Origin: Plazaster borealis
Lineage: Eukaryota > Echinodermata > Asteroidea > Forcipulatida > Labidiasteridae
Reading direction: 5' to 3'
Length of the DNA: 64,000 nt
Assembly (NCBI GenBank): GCA_021014325.1
Contig: JAJGQC010000631.1
Span: 124,001-188,000, forward strand
Both the position numbers and the translations under genes were made by a program. Numbering within the stretch: position 1 is the stretch's first letter; the number at the start of each line of letters is the position of its first letter. The notes beneath the pieces were generated by a model. That model searched no databases, was not told the DNA's origin, and saw only the letters and a list, made by a program, of their open reading frames with translations. Shown here one piece after another: positions 1 to 11,274 of the stretch.

Positions 1-1541
1 TGACATCAATTTGAGTACCAATACTTTTGTTGTTTGTCAGCTAGCAATAATTAAGAGACGACAGTTAACATTAGAGTACCAATTTACTTGCATCCCTTTG
101 TTAGTTTGTATGTCTGTTTGTTTGTTTATTTTCACGTCAGTAAGATGTAATTATATTAAATAAAATAAGTGAACCACTGATTTGATTTTGGAGTCAGACG
201 GAGCTATATTTGACATAAATTTGAGAACCAGTACTTTATTTTTGTGAGCTAACAATAAATAACAGACGACAGTTAACAGCAGAGTACCGATTGATTTGTT
301 ATCATTTGTTTTTGTTTGTTTCTTGTCATGTCAAAAATATATAAATATAATCAATAAATCAAAGTGGGCACCGACTTTATTTTGGAGTCAGAGGGAGGAA
401 ACCTTTGATATAAATTTGAGTACCATTACTTTGTTTGTTTGTCAGCTAGCAATAATTACCAGACGACAGTTAAAAGCAGAGTACCAATTGGTTTGCAGTC
501 CTTTGTTTGTTTGTTTGTTTGTTCGTTTCTTGTCATGTCAACAATACATAATTGTGATCAATATATGAAAGTGGATCGCCGATTTGATTTTGGAGTCAGA
601 CGGAGCTATGTTTTACATAAATTTGAGTACCATCACTTTGGTTTGTTTGTCAGCTAGCAATAATTAACCGACGACAGTTAACAGCAGAGTGAAGATATAT
701 TTTTATTCCTTGGGGTGTTTGTTTGTTTGTTTGTTTGTTTGTTTGTTTGTTTCTTGTCATGTCAATAAGTTATAATTATAAGCAATAAATTAAAGTGGAC
801 CACCGATTTAATTTTGGAGTCGGACGGAGCTATGTTTTATATAAATTTGAGTACCATCACTTTGGTTTGTTTGTCAGCTAGCAATAATTAACCGACGACA
901 GTTAACAGCAGAGTGAAGATATATTTTTATTCCTTGGGGTGTTTATTTGTTTGTTTGTTTGTTTCTTGTCATGTCAATAAGTTATAATTATAATCAATCA
1001 ATTAAAGTGGGCCACCGATTTGATTTTGGAGTCATACGGAGCTATGTTTGGCATAAATTTGAGTACCATTACTTTGGTTGTTTGTTAGCTAGCAATAATT
1101 AACAGACGAAAGTTAACAGCAGAGTACCGATGTATTTGCATTGGGGTGTGTTTTTCTGTGTTTGTTGTGGTGTTGGGGTGTTTGTTTGTTTGTTTGTTTG
1201 TTTGTTTGTTTGTTTGTTGGGGTGTTTGTTTGTTTGTTTGTTTGTTTGTTTGGGTTTTTTGTTTTTGTTTGTTTGTTTGTGTCTTGTAATGTCTGTAAAA
1301 TATAATGATATTCAACAAATTAAAGTGAACCACCGATTTGATTTTTGGAGTGAAACGGAGCTATCGTTGACATAAATTTGAGTATGATTACTTTTTTTTG
1401 TCAGCAAGCAATAATTAACATACCACAGTTAACGGCAGATCACCGACTGATTTGCATTCCTTTGTTTGATTGATTGTTTGTTTGTTTGTTTGTTTGTTTG
1501 TTGGGGTTGTATTTATTTATTTTTTTTTTTTTTTTTTTTTG
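1..1541 (+). repeat. ~200-220 bp satellite with (TTTG)n core
   Basis: About seven to eight units. Each has ATAAATTTGAGTACCATTAC, GTCAGCTAGCAATAATTA, ACAGTTAACAGCAGAG, a TTTG run of variable length, TCTTGTCATGTCAATAA and CCGATTTGATTTTGGAGTCA. Unit starts are near 1, 211, 406, 612, 836, 1049 and 1368. The long unit reflects (TTTG)n expansion at 1180-1260. It ends in a T run at 1518-1541. Confidence 0.9.
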
Positions 1542-1741
1542 CTTGTGGAGTCAGACGGAGCTGTTTGATTTTCATTACCTTGGCAAAATTTAACAGATGG
1601 CAGTTGACAGCAGAGTATCGTGGGTGGTAGGGGTAATTCAACCAACGCGCCAAGTACGTTGAAATTAACCTCGTTTGACTTAAGCTCCGCGTACAACAAG
1701 TATTGTACGCCAGAAGTATGTACATGCATACATGTACATGC

Positions 1742-2211
1742 ACGTTTGTGCGGCCCCTAAATGTAGCCCGAGCCCCAAACCTGTACCTAAATGTCGCCCC
1801 CAACCTAAATGTAGCCTCACACATGTACCTAAATGTCGCCCGACCTAAATGTAGCCCCAAACATTTACCTAAATGTCGCCCGACCTAAATGTTGCCCCAA
1901 ACATGTACCTAAATGTCGCCTGACCTAACTCATGAATGTAATGATAGCTACAATGAATGTTGTTTTAAATGTTTTTGTTTGAAACGAGTCAAACAACTCG
2001 CCTGAACATTCATTGTAGCTATCATTACGTTCATGAGTTAGGTCGGGCGACATTTAGGTACATGTTTGGGGCAACATTTAGGTCGGGCGACATTTAGGTA
2101 CATGTTTGGGGCTACAATTAGGTCGGGGCGACATTTAGGTACAGGTTTGGGGCTACATTTAGGTCCGGCGACATTTAGGGCTTGGGCTACATTTAGGGGC
2201 CGCACACACGT
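1742..2211. mobile_element. Fold-back-like element with CCTAAATGTCGCCCG word arrays
   Basis: A ~470 bp inverted repeat. The left arm is made of CCTAAATGTCGCCC / CCTAAATGTAGCCC words; the right arm is the reverse complement. The inner parts TGATAGCTACAATGAATG and CATTCATTGTAGCTATCA also pair, leaving a loop of about 40 bases. The ends ACGTTTGTGCGGCCCC and GGGGCCGCACACACGT are near-complementary. Confidence 0.8.
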
Positions 2212-2522
2212 TCCTTGTTTGTAATTGTACAATAATTGATCTTGCTAAAAAAAAGTGGCTGCTGCTGGCGACCGGTGATAATCCATGGAAGAGTCCATTT
2301 TATATGAGGGTTGCAATATATATAAAATTGTTGTGAATGAACTGAATCTTTACTTTCCTAAATGATTTGTTTGCATTGCTAACTGCTTTGGTAACTGAAT
2401 GATTTACTTAACAACATAATTTAACGTAAACAACATTTATCATATCTTTTAAGCAAATGAGTGAATCACAAAACTGATTTGTACCTTGGAGTCTCTTTTT
2501 AAACGAGCCAAAGGGACCCCAG
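2212..2522 (+). other. Upstream flank of the first exon, nothing recognised
   Basis: AT-rich. I looked here for an ATG exon with a signal peptide ending in phase 1 and did not find a convincing one. Confidence 0.4.
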
Positions 2523-2700
2523 GAACATTTAACCGATTTATGTTGAGTTTGTCCAATGAGATTGACTGTTTTATATTACAGCCTAGCGTACCTTTTCACA
2601 ATGTGTTATTACTGAGTGACGTTGGACAGCATGGACAGAGCGGCGTCTTTTATTTGCATTATTCTAGCATGGGTCGCTACTTCTCATTTGGTAAACTCAC
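2523..2700 (+). CDS. Receptor exon: first half of CUB-like module 1
   Basis: First exon I can support. An acceptor-like CCCCAG precedes it and the strong donor GTAAGT follows. It enters in phase 1, like every later module exon, and leaves in phase 2. The peptide contains IDCFILQPSVPF followed by hydrophobic strands, matching the C-x-W/F-x-I-x-x-P core of a CUB domain, with Phe in place of Trp. The usual first CUB cysteine is not seen. Being partial and diverged, it could be another beta-sandwich module. An earlier exon with a signal peptide is implied but not found. Confidence 0.55.
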
Positions 2701-2787
2701 GTAAGTAAATGTTTGGAAATTAAACTTGAAAAAAAAATGGAATTAAATAACAATGTTTTGTTTTTTCTCCCCCTGTGTTTTGAAGAG

Positions 2788-2981
2788 TACCACAGAAGAC
2801 GTTAACATAACATTAACGAAGCAAGTTAAAGAACAACAGAAGAAGTTAAAAGGAACGCACACGACCAAGACTGTGACAAAACCAACATATATAAACAAAA
2901 TGCAACTAAATTTAAAATTTGAAAACAATAGAACTGGAAAAAGTAACAGAGTTTTAGTTTGCACTGGAACCGGAACCGCAC
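2788..2981 (+). CDS. Receptor exon (tentative): second half of CUB-like module 1
   Basis: A pyrimidine-rich tract ending in GAAGAG gives an acceptor in phase 2, which is the phase the previous exon leaves. The open frame runs to LNLKFENN and RVLVCTGTG, which resembles the closing strands of the CUB module in the exon near 7.1-7.5 kb (VVQNNEASRSPLNLVVFAST). The 3' end is uncertain: GT dinucleotides at 2982 and 2991 both restore phase 1, and neither is a strong donor. The middle is Lys/Thr-rich and unlike a typical CUB. If real, this is the only CUB in the gene split by an intron. Confidence 0.4.
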
Positions 2982-3169
2982 GTGGAATTTGTATTAGCAT
3001 AGACAAAGGGAAAGGCAAATACATAATCACAATCACAGTCAAAGTCACACTTTCAAAAGCAAATGGTTGCAGAAACAAAATGTCAGAAGGCTTTTTCAAA
3101 CACAATATAAACCTATACCTTCGCAGGTACCATTTTATGCAAATGGGTGAAGAGAAGCATTCATAGTAA

Positions 3170-3280
3170 AGAATCTCGCTTGAGGACACTAATGACCTGA
3201 CCGGGATTCGAACCCACAACCCGATGTCTAAACCACCAGAACTTGAATTCGATGCTCTAAACCGCTCGGCTATGAAAGAT
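3170..3280 (-). mobile_element. tRNA-like SINE head fragment
   Basis: Reverse orientation: GGGATTCGAACCCACAAC (B box) and AAACCGCTCGGCTATGAAA (A box), with GCTTGAGGACACTAATGACC beyond. A diverged tRNA-Leu-type SINE head in the intron before CUB 2. Confidence 0.6.
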
Positions 3281-3583
3281 CCATATCAGACGTAACAAAG
3301 AACGAATGATACATCGAAAGATGTGACGAGCGAGATCTCAAACAGCCACTGCTCTTTGGAACACACGAAACTCGTTTTCCTTGCCTCTGTCTCCTAAAAC
3401 GTCCAGGGACGAGTGCTGACATGTAGAAGACATTGAGATTGTGGTCTAACAACTGATAATGTCCAAGACTTCAAAAATACAACCAACAATAATGACTTAC
3501 TTCATTTAGTTTTACCAATTTATGTTCGAGTAAGTAAGAACAGATTCACATTTTTAAAATACAAGCTGGCTTTTACCCTGCAG

Positions 3584-3943
3584 AATCTCGAAAGAATCCA
3601 CTGGGGTGCAGTGAGCTGTTTATTCCCCAAGTGAACTTAACCTTCGAGCCACCAATGACAACCAACCTGTCGTTTGGTGGATTTCACTGCTGGGGTGCTC
3701 GTACTCTCGATGACTTACAACTACAAGTGACATGTCAGTATAACGCCAGTGCCGCAACAAAGTCGATGTCATTCAAAATCACAGACGGATTGTCCTCTGA
3801 TCCTAGAATACTCTACACTAGGGATGTCTTGCCCAGCAACCACAGCCTGCTGGAGTCTTTCTTCTCACCTACCAATACCATAGCTGTTGAGTATGACTCT
3901 AATGCCTTGTCATGTAAAGTCAAAGCAGTGCCAAGTGTGACAG
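3584..3943 (+). CDS. Receptor exon: CUB-like module 2
   Basis: The exon lies between a TTTTACCCTGCAG acceptor and an AG|GTAAAT donor. It is 360 nt long, phase 1-1, and open throughout. It contains GCSELFIPQV, FHCWGA, VTCQYN, the FKITDGL strand turn typical of CUB domains, and a closing YDSNALSCKVKAV strand. Four cysteines (GC, HC, TC, SC) give the normal two CUB disulfides, which most other CUBs in this gene lack. Extracellular binding module by family. Confidence 0.85.
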
Positions 3944-4254
3944 GTAAATGACACTTATAGCAGAAATGATCATATGTAGTACATTTATCCATATATGTAG
4001 GTATATGGTATATATAGGTATATGTTGTATGTAGCCTCCGTTCAAGGTGCAAACAATACAGCTTGTTATTACGCGTGGGTATCTTTCATACATCCGTCCG
4101 TACAAAACTTCGTTAATGGTCAATCGTGAGCAACAAAGGCACACTTTTCAAGATCACACAGCCTTCAAACTTAGCACAAAGCTAGATTTGCGCTTGTAGA
4201 TGAACCGCTGTAGTGACATTTCAACATAACACAAACAAACAAATATCTCCAGAT

Positions 4255-4420
4255 ATACATACACTCTTTTCACAATATGTACGTCACATAAAATGGTTTA
4301 ACTTACTTCATCAAAGTGCCAATCACATGTTCTTATACATACATACACTCTTTTCACAATAAGTACGTCATACGAAACGGCTTAGCTTACTTCATGAACA
4401 CGGAAATCACATGTTCTAAT
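4255..4420 (+). repeat. Two tandem 84 bp copies
   Basis: ACATACACTCTTTTCACAAT, GTACGTCA, CTTACTTCAT and AATCACATGTTCT recur with an 84 bp offset in the intron between CUB 2 and CUB 3. Confidence 0.75.
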
Positions 4421-4989
4421 TCGACCTTGTCTTCCGGTAGAAACCGGAAGTTGAAGTAAAGAGTAATACCTGGCCTTGTTTTGAGGTCTTACACTATGAA
4501 CTGAATTTGGATATAGTCTTTGAGTATGAAATATTGTTTGGCTCCTGGCCCTTCCAATAATAGTAATGACGTCATCATCCTCAACACCGCCCTCTCGTGG
4601 CAAGTGTTAAAATGTGCTATTTTGCTGAAAATCTGTTGCAAGTTCAAATCACATACTTAAATCTCATTGCCACACACGTTTAACAAATTTAGGCATGGTA
4701 TTATGATGTCATTTGTTTTCAAGTTACGCTTAATCAAAGTATATTGTTTCAACAATTAATATATTGAGAACCACAGCTGTTAAGATTTGAATCTTTGCTT
4801 TGTTTGTGAGATGTATGGAAATGACTTCCTGTCCAAACTGAAAGTTCATCAAGCCCTATGGTTTTATGTTCATATTGTTTATTTCAATTGATATAACTTT
4901 AAGTGTTTGCCTGCTATTCACACTCGAACACCAAATGTTTGTAATTCTACAAACACTGCATCTCAGGTTATTCTTCGTTGTTATTTCAG

Positions 4990-5351
4990 AATTGCTGTGC
5001 GGCTCGCCGTATATCAACTTAACCGGTGACTTCGTGGCAGAATTAAGTATTTTAAGTTCATTTCCCCACATAACCACATGTGTATGGCTGATTACCAGTA
5101 GTCCTGGTTTAATAACAACAGTTAACTTGACTCGCGTGAGTTTGGCATTGGGTCAACAGATCTCAATTGGAAAGGGACATAACCGTTCAGATTCAATGCC
5201 ATTGGTGGAAGAAGTTGGGGAGCATCATCACGTGATGTTAATTTTCGTCAAGGAAACAGAATTTTGGGTTGATTTCTCATCTAGCTTTTTCAGGAAAGTA
5301 ACTATTCTCAGACCATAGTTCTGTTCGCACAAAACTCCACCGGGTGGAAAG
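4990..5351 (+). CDS. Receptor exon: CUB-like module 3, with a 1-nt frame break
   Basis: TTATTTCAG acceptor, AAAG|GTAATT donor, phase 1 at both ends. The length is 362 nt, so the frame cannot close. The first frame reads LLCGSPYINLTGD, TTCVWLI and FWVDFSSSFF, then hits a stop in about a dozen codons. From about 5294 the next frame reads ESNYSQTIVLFAQNSTGWK, the expected last CUB strands, and enters the donor in phase 1. The break lies near the T run of AGCTTTTTCAGG, so one T appears lost. The TTTTTCAG there also resembles an acceptor, but coding on both sides argues against a micro-intron. Confidence 0.85.
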
Positions 5352-6063
5352 GTAATTTGCTTAATGATATCAGTTTCTTATTGTTTGTTATTGTTTTTTG
5401 TTGGTTTTGTACAGTGACTTTTAATTTGAAGACTCCGCGTTTCTAAGATATATTAAAGTGTTAATAACGTGTCTTAGAATGACGACGACGACCTGGACCT
5501 TAAAGGCACTGAACACGTTTGGTAATTGTCAAAGACCAGTGTTCTCACTTAGTGTATCCCAACATATGCATAAAATAACAAGCCTGTGAAAATTTGGGCT
5601 CAATTGGTCATCAAAGTTGCAAGAAAATGATGAAAGAAAAAACACCCTCGTTGTACAAATGTGTGTGCTTTCAGATAAAAGTAAAAGGCTTCTTGCAAGA
5701 AGTATTTTATTATTTTAGTGAGAAATTACCTCTTTCTCAAAAACTATTTACTGCAGAGGGAGTCGTTTCTCACAATGTTTTATACTATCAACAGCTCTCT
5801 GTTGCTCGTTACCAAGTCAGTTTTTATGATAATATATAGTTTGAGTAATTACCAAACGTGTACAGTGCCTTTAAACATAAAACACAGGGAAAACAAATAC
5901 AACTATTTTTCAATAAAGACCATCTTCGTGATTACAATCTGCTATAGTGTACTCACATGCGTGCAATATTTGTATAATAAAATAATTTATTACAAAAAAC
6001 CCAAAGTGACACAACATAATTTAATGCAGTTAGCATGACACAACCTCACTTGATTTGATTCAG
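5352..6063 (+). other. Intron holding one TTAA-flanked MITE
   Basis: Apart from the MITE at 5504-5870 I see no conserved coding or RNA signal in this stretch. The final 190 bases are AT-rich and lead into the LDLa acceptor. Confidence 0.6.
5504..5870. mobile_element. TTAA-flanked palindromic MITE, copy a
   Basis: About 367 bp. The terminal inverted repeats are AGGCACTGAACACGTTTGG on the left and CCAAACGTGTACAGTGCCT on the right. TTAA lies directly outside both ends (5500-5503 and 5871-5874). The interior is a long imperfect palindrome containing AGAAATTACCTCTTTCTC. TTAA duplication is the hallmark of piggyBac-type transposition, so this looks like a non-autonomous piggyBac-like element. No transposase is present. 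Confidence 0.85.
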
Positions 6064-6177
6064 TGGATTGCGATGGAAATCAGATATTGTGTCTGCCTGA
6101 TTTGAAGTGCTTGTCACCCGATGCTGTTTGCAATGGCATATTTGACTGCTCAAATTACTTCGACGAAATTGGTTGCG
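6064..6177 (+). CDS. Receptor exon: LDLa module 1
   Basis: A complete LDL-receptor class A repeat on one 114-nt, phase 1-1 exon (acceptor GATTTGATTCAG, donor GTAAGT). Six cysteines are present, with the calcium-site pattern CNGIFDCSNYFDEIGC (D-C-x4-5-D-E). In this family LDLa modules fold around Ca2+ and help ligand-dependent activation. It separates CUB 3 from CUB 4. Confidence 0.93.
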
Positions 6178-6733
6178 GTAAGTTACCATTGATTTACAAA
6201 CTCTTCATATAGAAATAAACTACTGTTTAGTACCTAAGTTGTGGCCTTGTGCTTAATAGCTCTACGGGGGATCAAATTCTAGAGGTGAAATCACCTAAGA
6301 CGTTACATTGTCACTTAAAGATCAACTTTTTAAAAATCACTAAAACACATTTTAAAACGGTATTTTTGTTTATTATGTGTTTAATTATTAATTGGTCGTA
6401 AGTTCGAAGTATTCCGACCTTCAGTTTTGCTTAAATTTGATCGAAAAACAAGCACAGCTTTTTTTTTGCAAATTTTGAACCAGTGGGTTGGAGGGGGGGT
6501 CGCCATCGGCGGCGCCCTTGCATGTTCGGAACCAATACTTCAAACTGCGGGCTATTGAAGCTTGTTTATCTTCGTCTGTATGTTTTTTACGGATTGGTTT
6601 CTTAGGATCGCTTCTCATTTCCTCAAGGTTCTTTTTTCAATAACGTGTGTAAGTTTGTATCATGCCGAGCAAAATGTGCTGTCGTTGGATCCCAGAAACA
6701 GTAAAAGAGTCCCGATGTAATTGTGTTCGTTCA

Positions 6734-7101
6734 TTTGTGTTCGAAATAATTTTGAACGTTAACAATAATTTATTTTGTACGCTCGAAATAAATTGTTGCG
6801 AGAACTCAAAATAAATTGTGGCAAAAGCTCAAAATGTCGTGCTCTCAAAAACACTTCGGTCAAAATAATTTTGAATGCTCAAATAAATCATTGCGAGAGC
6901 TCGAAATAAGTCATTGCAAAAGCTCAACAAATATTACGAAACATTGAGTGCTCTGAAAATCATTTCGATAAAAATCATTTCGAAAGCTCAAAATAATTCA
7001 TTTTGCTCACTCGAAATAAATTATTGCAAAATTAAATAATAACCAACTTTGAGTAAGCAAAATTATTTCAAGTGAGCGAAATTGTTTAATTCGAACACAA
7101 A
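6734..7101. mobile_element. Fold-back-like element built of short self-complementary words
   Basis: The ends are inverted copies of TTTGTGTTCGAA. The interior repeats words such as GCTCGAAATAAATTATTGC and their reverse complements, so much of the 368 bp could fold on itself. No coding capacity. A similar word array lies at 14590-14865. The design (long terminal repeats made of short tandem words) resembles Foldback/Galileo-type elements; the assignment is inferred. Confidence 0.6.
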
Positions 7102-7147
7102 AATCGGTCCTGCTGGTGTTTGATCGTGTTTGAACTTACCGTTACAG

Positions 7148-7513
7148 ATATCTGCGGCATCACGGATGTTACGTTACGTCAAAATGAAACGGTCACAATT
7201 ACCGCTGGTATCGAGATTCGCCTACCAGCAGCAGCTGGTACTGGCTGCATCTGGACGTTGAGGGAGCCCAATGGAACGAGAATAATGTTGAACATTTCAC
7301 TGTTTATTGGGCGTAACTATGTCATGAGAGTAATTAATGGGGTTGATCTAGCAAATGGAGTTCCACTCGTTGAAAAGTATTCCGTTTCAGAAGCAAAAGT
7401 TCAAACCCTTCTGTTCTCCCTTGAAAGGGGAGTAACAATCGTAGTACAAAATAATGAAGCTTCGCGGTCCCCTTTGAACTTGGTCGTCTTTGCATCTACA
7501 TATGACACAGTGG
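7148..7513 (+). CDS. Receptor exon: CUB module 4
   Basis: TTACCGTTACAG acceptor, G|GTAAGA donor, 366 nt, phase 1-1, fully open. Reads ICGITDVTLR, the paired-cysteine strand GTGCIWTLREPNG (the CUB C-x-W-x-I-x-x-P core) and closing strands VVQNNEASRSPLNLVVFAST. Only the first CUB disulfide pair (ICG and GCIW) is present. Several N-glycosylation sequons (NETV, NGTR, NISL) fit an extracellular module. Confidence 0.9.
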
Positions 7514-8642
7514 GTAAGACTACATGGACATCATTGTATGTACAAGTTTTCATTTTCTACACACTTTGCATAATTCACTATTATGCCGTGGGTTTTTGTT
7601 TATTTTTCATTTTATTTCTGGTTCAGGTAAGCCCGGAAAGTGGCTAAAAATTGAATTTTTGCTCGGGTTCTGCGTCAGTATGATCCGTGTTTTGATCATC
7701 TTTACACAGATTCTTGTTCACACTGGCTCAGACCCCCTTGGATTTGTATCAGAGTCAATTCTGACCAGGGAATTTTTAGATTGTATGCAGTTTACATGGG
7801 GATAAAATATGGATACGCAAAGACAATATGTATGCCTTTGTTTTTGTTTTTCAGTTGTCAAGTTATTATTAGCTGTTCCGACTAGGAGTCGGAACAGCTA
7901 TTGTTTTCGTCGAGATTTGTAAATTAATTATATTATTATTATTAGTAGTAGTATTATTATTATTCTTTGTTTCCACTCAAATCCCATAGCATTTGCACAC
8001 GTTTTTCTTTAAGCCTAATATCCTAGTGTAAATACGAAAGAGTTAGATCATATATCAAATTGAAGCTTAGAACAAAAACTTAAATCTTAATGTAAAAAAA
8101 TGTTAACATTCTTAGTTAATTAGCCGCTTTACAGCGAGGTGAATATTTAATTAGCAGAACGACGTCATCATGACGTCATTTATTGGGCATTTTCACCCGT
8201 GTAAAAACATATAGTATAAAGTGAAAACAAATCCGACTTCAAGAAACATAATTGTTCAACTAAGTTAAAATTTAGTTATAAAACACGAATGCTTTCACTA
8301 AGAGTTATTCCAGACCAATAAAACTAATCAAGGTACAATGTATTTCCAAGATAATTAACGATATTAACGATGAAGTGACAAATCAGACCCCATGGCTAGC
8401 TGGCAAATTGTGCCGTGATTGCGCAATCACAGCTAGGCGTCAAAGACTGCCGTGATATTGGAATCCCAACCGAGAGAGGATGTAAACGTACGTTCTAAAA
8501 GGATTTTCGTTAAAGGCATTGGATTGGGATAAGTTACATACCATCGTGTACTTTATCAAATGTATTAGTATGAAAAACACATTGTTGTTACCGTGACGTC
8601 ATCAGGTGTCAAATTACGGTAATTCAAAGGTTTAATTAGTTA

Positions 8643-11110
8643 ATCTTTGCAGCACCATATCTCAAGAAGTACACAGCCGATTGTCAAACTTTTTTTCAGT
8701 TATAGACTCCTTGGGCATTTGAGATTAGCTTTGGGTTACCGTGACCCCAGGTTGACCTTTACTTTGGGTCAACCGGAAGTGGGACCATATTTCAAGAAGT
8801 ACACAGCCGATGTTCATTTTTTTTTCAGTTTTAGATCCTTTGAGCATTAACAATTGAACTTCGGTTACCGTAACCCCTTGATGACCTTAACACACACCAC
8901 CACCACCACCACCACCACCACCACCACCACCACCACCACCACCACCACCAAGAACTACACAACCGATTTTCAAACTGTTTTCAGTTATAGACTCCTGGGG
9001 CATTGGAGGTTTGCCTTGGGTAACCGTGACCCCATGTTGACCTTTACTTCTAGGTCAACCGGAAGTGGGACCATATATCAACAACTATACAACCGATTTT
9101 CAAACTTTTTTCAGTTATAGACTCCTTGGGCATTGGAGGTTTGCCTTGGGTAAACCGTGACCCCATGTTGACTTTTACTTCCGGGTCAACCGGAAGTGGG
9201 ACCATATATCAAGAACTATACAACCGATTTTCAAACTTTTTTTCAGTTACAGACTCCTTGGGCATTGGAGATTAATCTTGGGTAACCGTGAACCCATGTT
9301 GACCTTTACTTTAGGGTCTACCGGAAGTGGGACCATATCTCAAGAACTACACAACCGATTTTCAAACTTTTTACAGTTATAGACTCCTTGGGCATTGGAG
9401 ATTAGCCTTCGGTAACCGTCACCCCAATTGACCTTTACTTACGGGTCAACCGGAAGTGGGACCATATATCAAGAACTACACAACCGATTTTCAAACTTTT
9501 TTCAGTTATGGACTCCTTGGGCATTTGGAGGTTTACCTTGGATAACCGTGACCCCATGTTGTCCTTTACTTCCGGGTCAACCGGAAGTAAGACCATATCT
9601 CAAGAACTACACAACCGATTTTCAAACTTTGTTCAGTTATAGACTCCTTGGGCATTGGAGATTAGCTTTGGGTAACCGTGTCCCCATGTTGACCTTTACT
9701 TCAGGGTCAACCGGAAGTAGGACCATATCTCAAGAACTACACAACCGATTTTCAAACTTTTTTCAGTAATAGATTCCTTTGGCATTGGAGGTTAGCCTTG
9801 GGTAACCGTGACCCCATGTTGACCTTTACTTCCGGGTCAACCGGAAGTAAGACCATATCTCAAGAACTACACAACCGATTTTCCAACTTTTTTCAGTTAT
9901 AGATTCCTTTGGCATTGGAGGTTAGCCTTGGGTAACCGTGACCCCATGTTGACCTTTACTTCCGGGTCAACCGGAAGTGACAACATATCTCAAGAGCTAC
10001 TCAACCGATTTTCAAACTTTTTTCAGTCATAGATTCCTTTGGCATTGGAGGTTAGCCTTGGGTAACCGTGACCCCATGTTGACCTTTACTTCCGGGTCAA
10101 CCGGAAGTAAGACCATATCTCAAGAACTACACAACCGATTTTCCAACTTTTTTCAGTTATAGATTCCTTTGGCATTGGAGGTTAGCCTTGGGTAACCGTG
10201 ACCCCATGTTGACCTTTACTTCCGGGTCAACCGGAAGTGACAACATATCTCAAGAGCTACTCAACCGATTTTCAAACTTTTTTCAGTCATAAACTCCCTG
10301 GGCATTGGAGGTTAGCCTTGGGTAACCGTGACCCCATGTTGACCTTTACTTCCGGGTCAACCGGAAGTGACAACATATCCTACTCTTGAGATATGGCGTG
10401 TCGTGGCCGAGCGGATAAGAACACCGAACTCAAGCTCTGGTGTTTCTGATCAGCAGAGTGTGGGTTCGAATCCCAGTCGTGACACTTGTGTCCTTAAGCA
10501 AGACACTTAACCACATGCTTCGTCCTTCGGATGGGACGTTAAGCCGTAGGTCCCGTGTGTTGTGTAATGCACGTAAAAGAACCCAGTGCACTTATCAAAA
10601 AGAGAAGGGGTTCGCCCCGGTGTTCCTGGTTTGATTGGCAGCTTATGCGCCACAGCACCTTGTAAACCATTACATGGTGCTATGTAAAAGGACTTGGTCT
10701 CATACTTCAAAAACGTAGCTCCACAATACCTTGCAGGAAAATAATGAACGTTAAAGCGCCTTGAGCGTCACTGAGTGACGGATATGTGCGCTATATAAGA
10801 AGCCACTATTATTATTATTACTATTACTCAACCGATTTTCAAACTTTTTCAGTCATAAACTCCCTGGGCATTGGAGATTAGCCTTGGGTAACCGTGACCA
10901 TATCTTGACCTTTACTTCTGGGTCAACCGGAAGTGGGACCAAATCTCAAGAAGTACACAGCCAATGTTCAATTTCTTTTCAGTTATAAATCCTTTGAGCA
11001 TTGAAGATTGAACTTGGGTTACCGTGACCCCATGTTGACCTTTACTTCCGGGTCAAACGGAAGTGGGACCATATCTCAAGAACTACACAGCCAAATTTCG
11101 AATTCTTTTC
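8643..11110 (+). repeat. ~130 bp tandem satellite with ACCGGAAGT motif
   Basis: About 14 units recur every ~129-131 bp. Each carries GGGTCAACCGGAAGTGGGA, ATATCTCAAGAACTACAC, CCGATTTTCAAAC and a segment like TTGGGTAACCGTGACCCCA. Units around 9.5-10.4 kb are most alike, suggesting recent local amplification. A (CAC)n tract lies at 8893-8952, and one unit near 10.4 kb is split by a SINE. Frames open across the array are incidental. Confidence 0.9.
10396..10829 (+). mobile_element. tRNA-Leu-derived SINE inserted in the satellite
   Basis: The head has a tRNA-like A box (GTGGCCGAGCGGATAAGA), CTCAAG at the anticodon position and a B box (GGTTCGAATCC), like tRNA-Leu(CAA). The body includes CCTTCGGATGGGACG and GTGCACGTAAAAGAACCC. 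It ends GCGCTATATAAGAAGCC plus an ATT repeat. Satellite sequence resumes right after. The tRNA part is a SINE promoter, not a working tRNA gene. Partial relatives lie near 3.2, 22.0, 24.7, 38.6 and 59.5 kb. Confidence 0.85.
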
Positions 11111-11274
11111 AGTTTAAAACCTTTGAGCATGTACAAAAAACACGGAACAGCTTTGTGTTTGTTCACAAACACCTAGTGTCTAGTTATTATTATTATTATT
11201 ATTTTATTTTTATACGTAAATATTGTTAACTCAGCCGTAACTTATTTTGAATCAAATATAATTAAATCCCACAG

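Larger units (their letters stand above)
7871..11183 (+). mobile_element. Rolling-circle-like (Helitron/Helentron-type) non-autonomous element H1
   Basis: The 5' end is a perfect 13-bp-stem hairpin, AGCTGTTCCGACT-AGG-AGTCGGAACAGCT. The 3' end carries CGGAACAGCT (inverted copy of the 5' arm), then a 7-bp hairpin TGTTTGT-TC-ACAAACA, eight bases, and CTAG followed by T inside an ATT tract. A hairpin shortly before CTRR is the standard Helitron 3' signature; subterminal inverted repeats and internal satellites are known for Helentron-type non-autonomous elements. No helicase or Rep gene. The interior is the ~130 bp satellite plus a SINE. The canonical 5' TC is not obvious, so the class call is an inference. 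Confidence 0.6.

Noticed and set aside
1085..1375. Open frames on both strands over (TTTG)n
   Set aside because: Tetranucleotide repeat translation within the satellite; no domain and no splice context.
2753..3166. Whole Lys-rich frame as one exon
   Set aside because: Only the part up to about 2981-2990 fits phase and CUB-like pattern; the remainder is low-complexity and lacks a usable donor.
5294..5351. A separate micro-exon after TTTTTCAG at 5293
   Set aside because: The upstream 60 bases also code for CUB strands with no donor-like site, so an indel explains the data better than a tiny intron.
10399..10485. tRNA-Leu gene
   Set aside because: tRNA-like boxes are present, but the sequence continues into a SINE body repeated elsewhere, so it is a SINE head and not a tRNA gene.
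8643..11110. CRISPR-like array
   Set aside because: Units are contiguous ~130 bp satellites without unique spacers, and the window is animal DNA.
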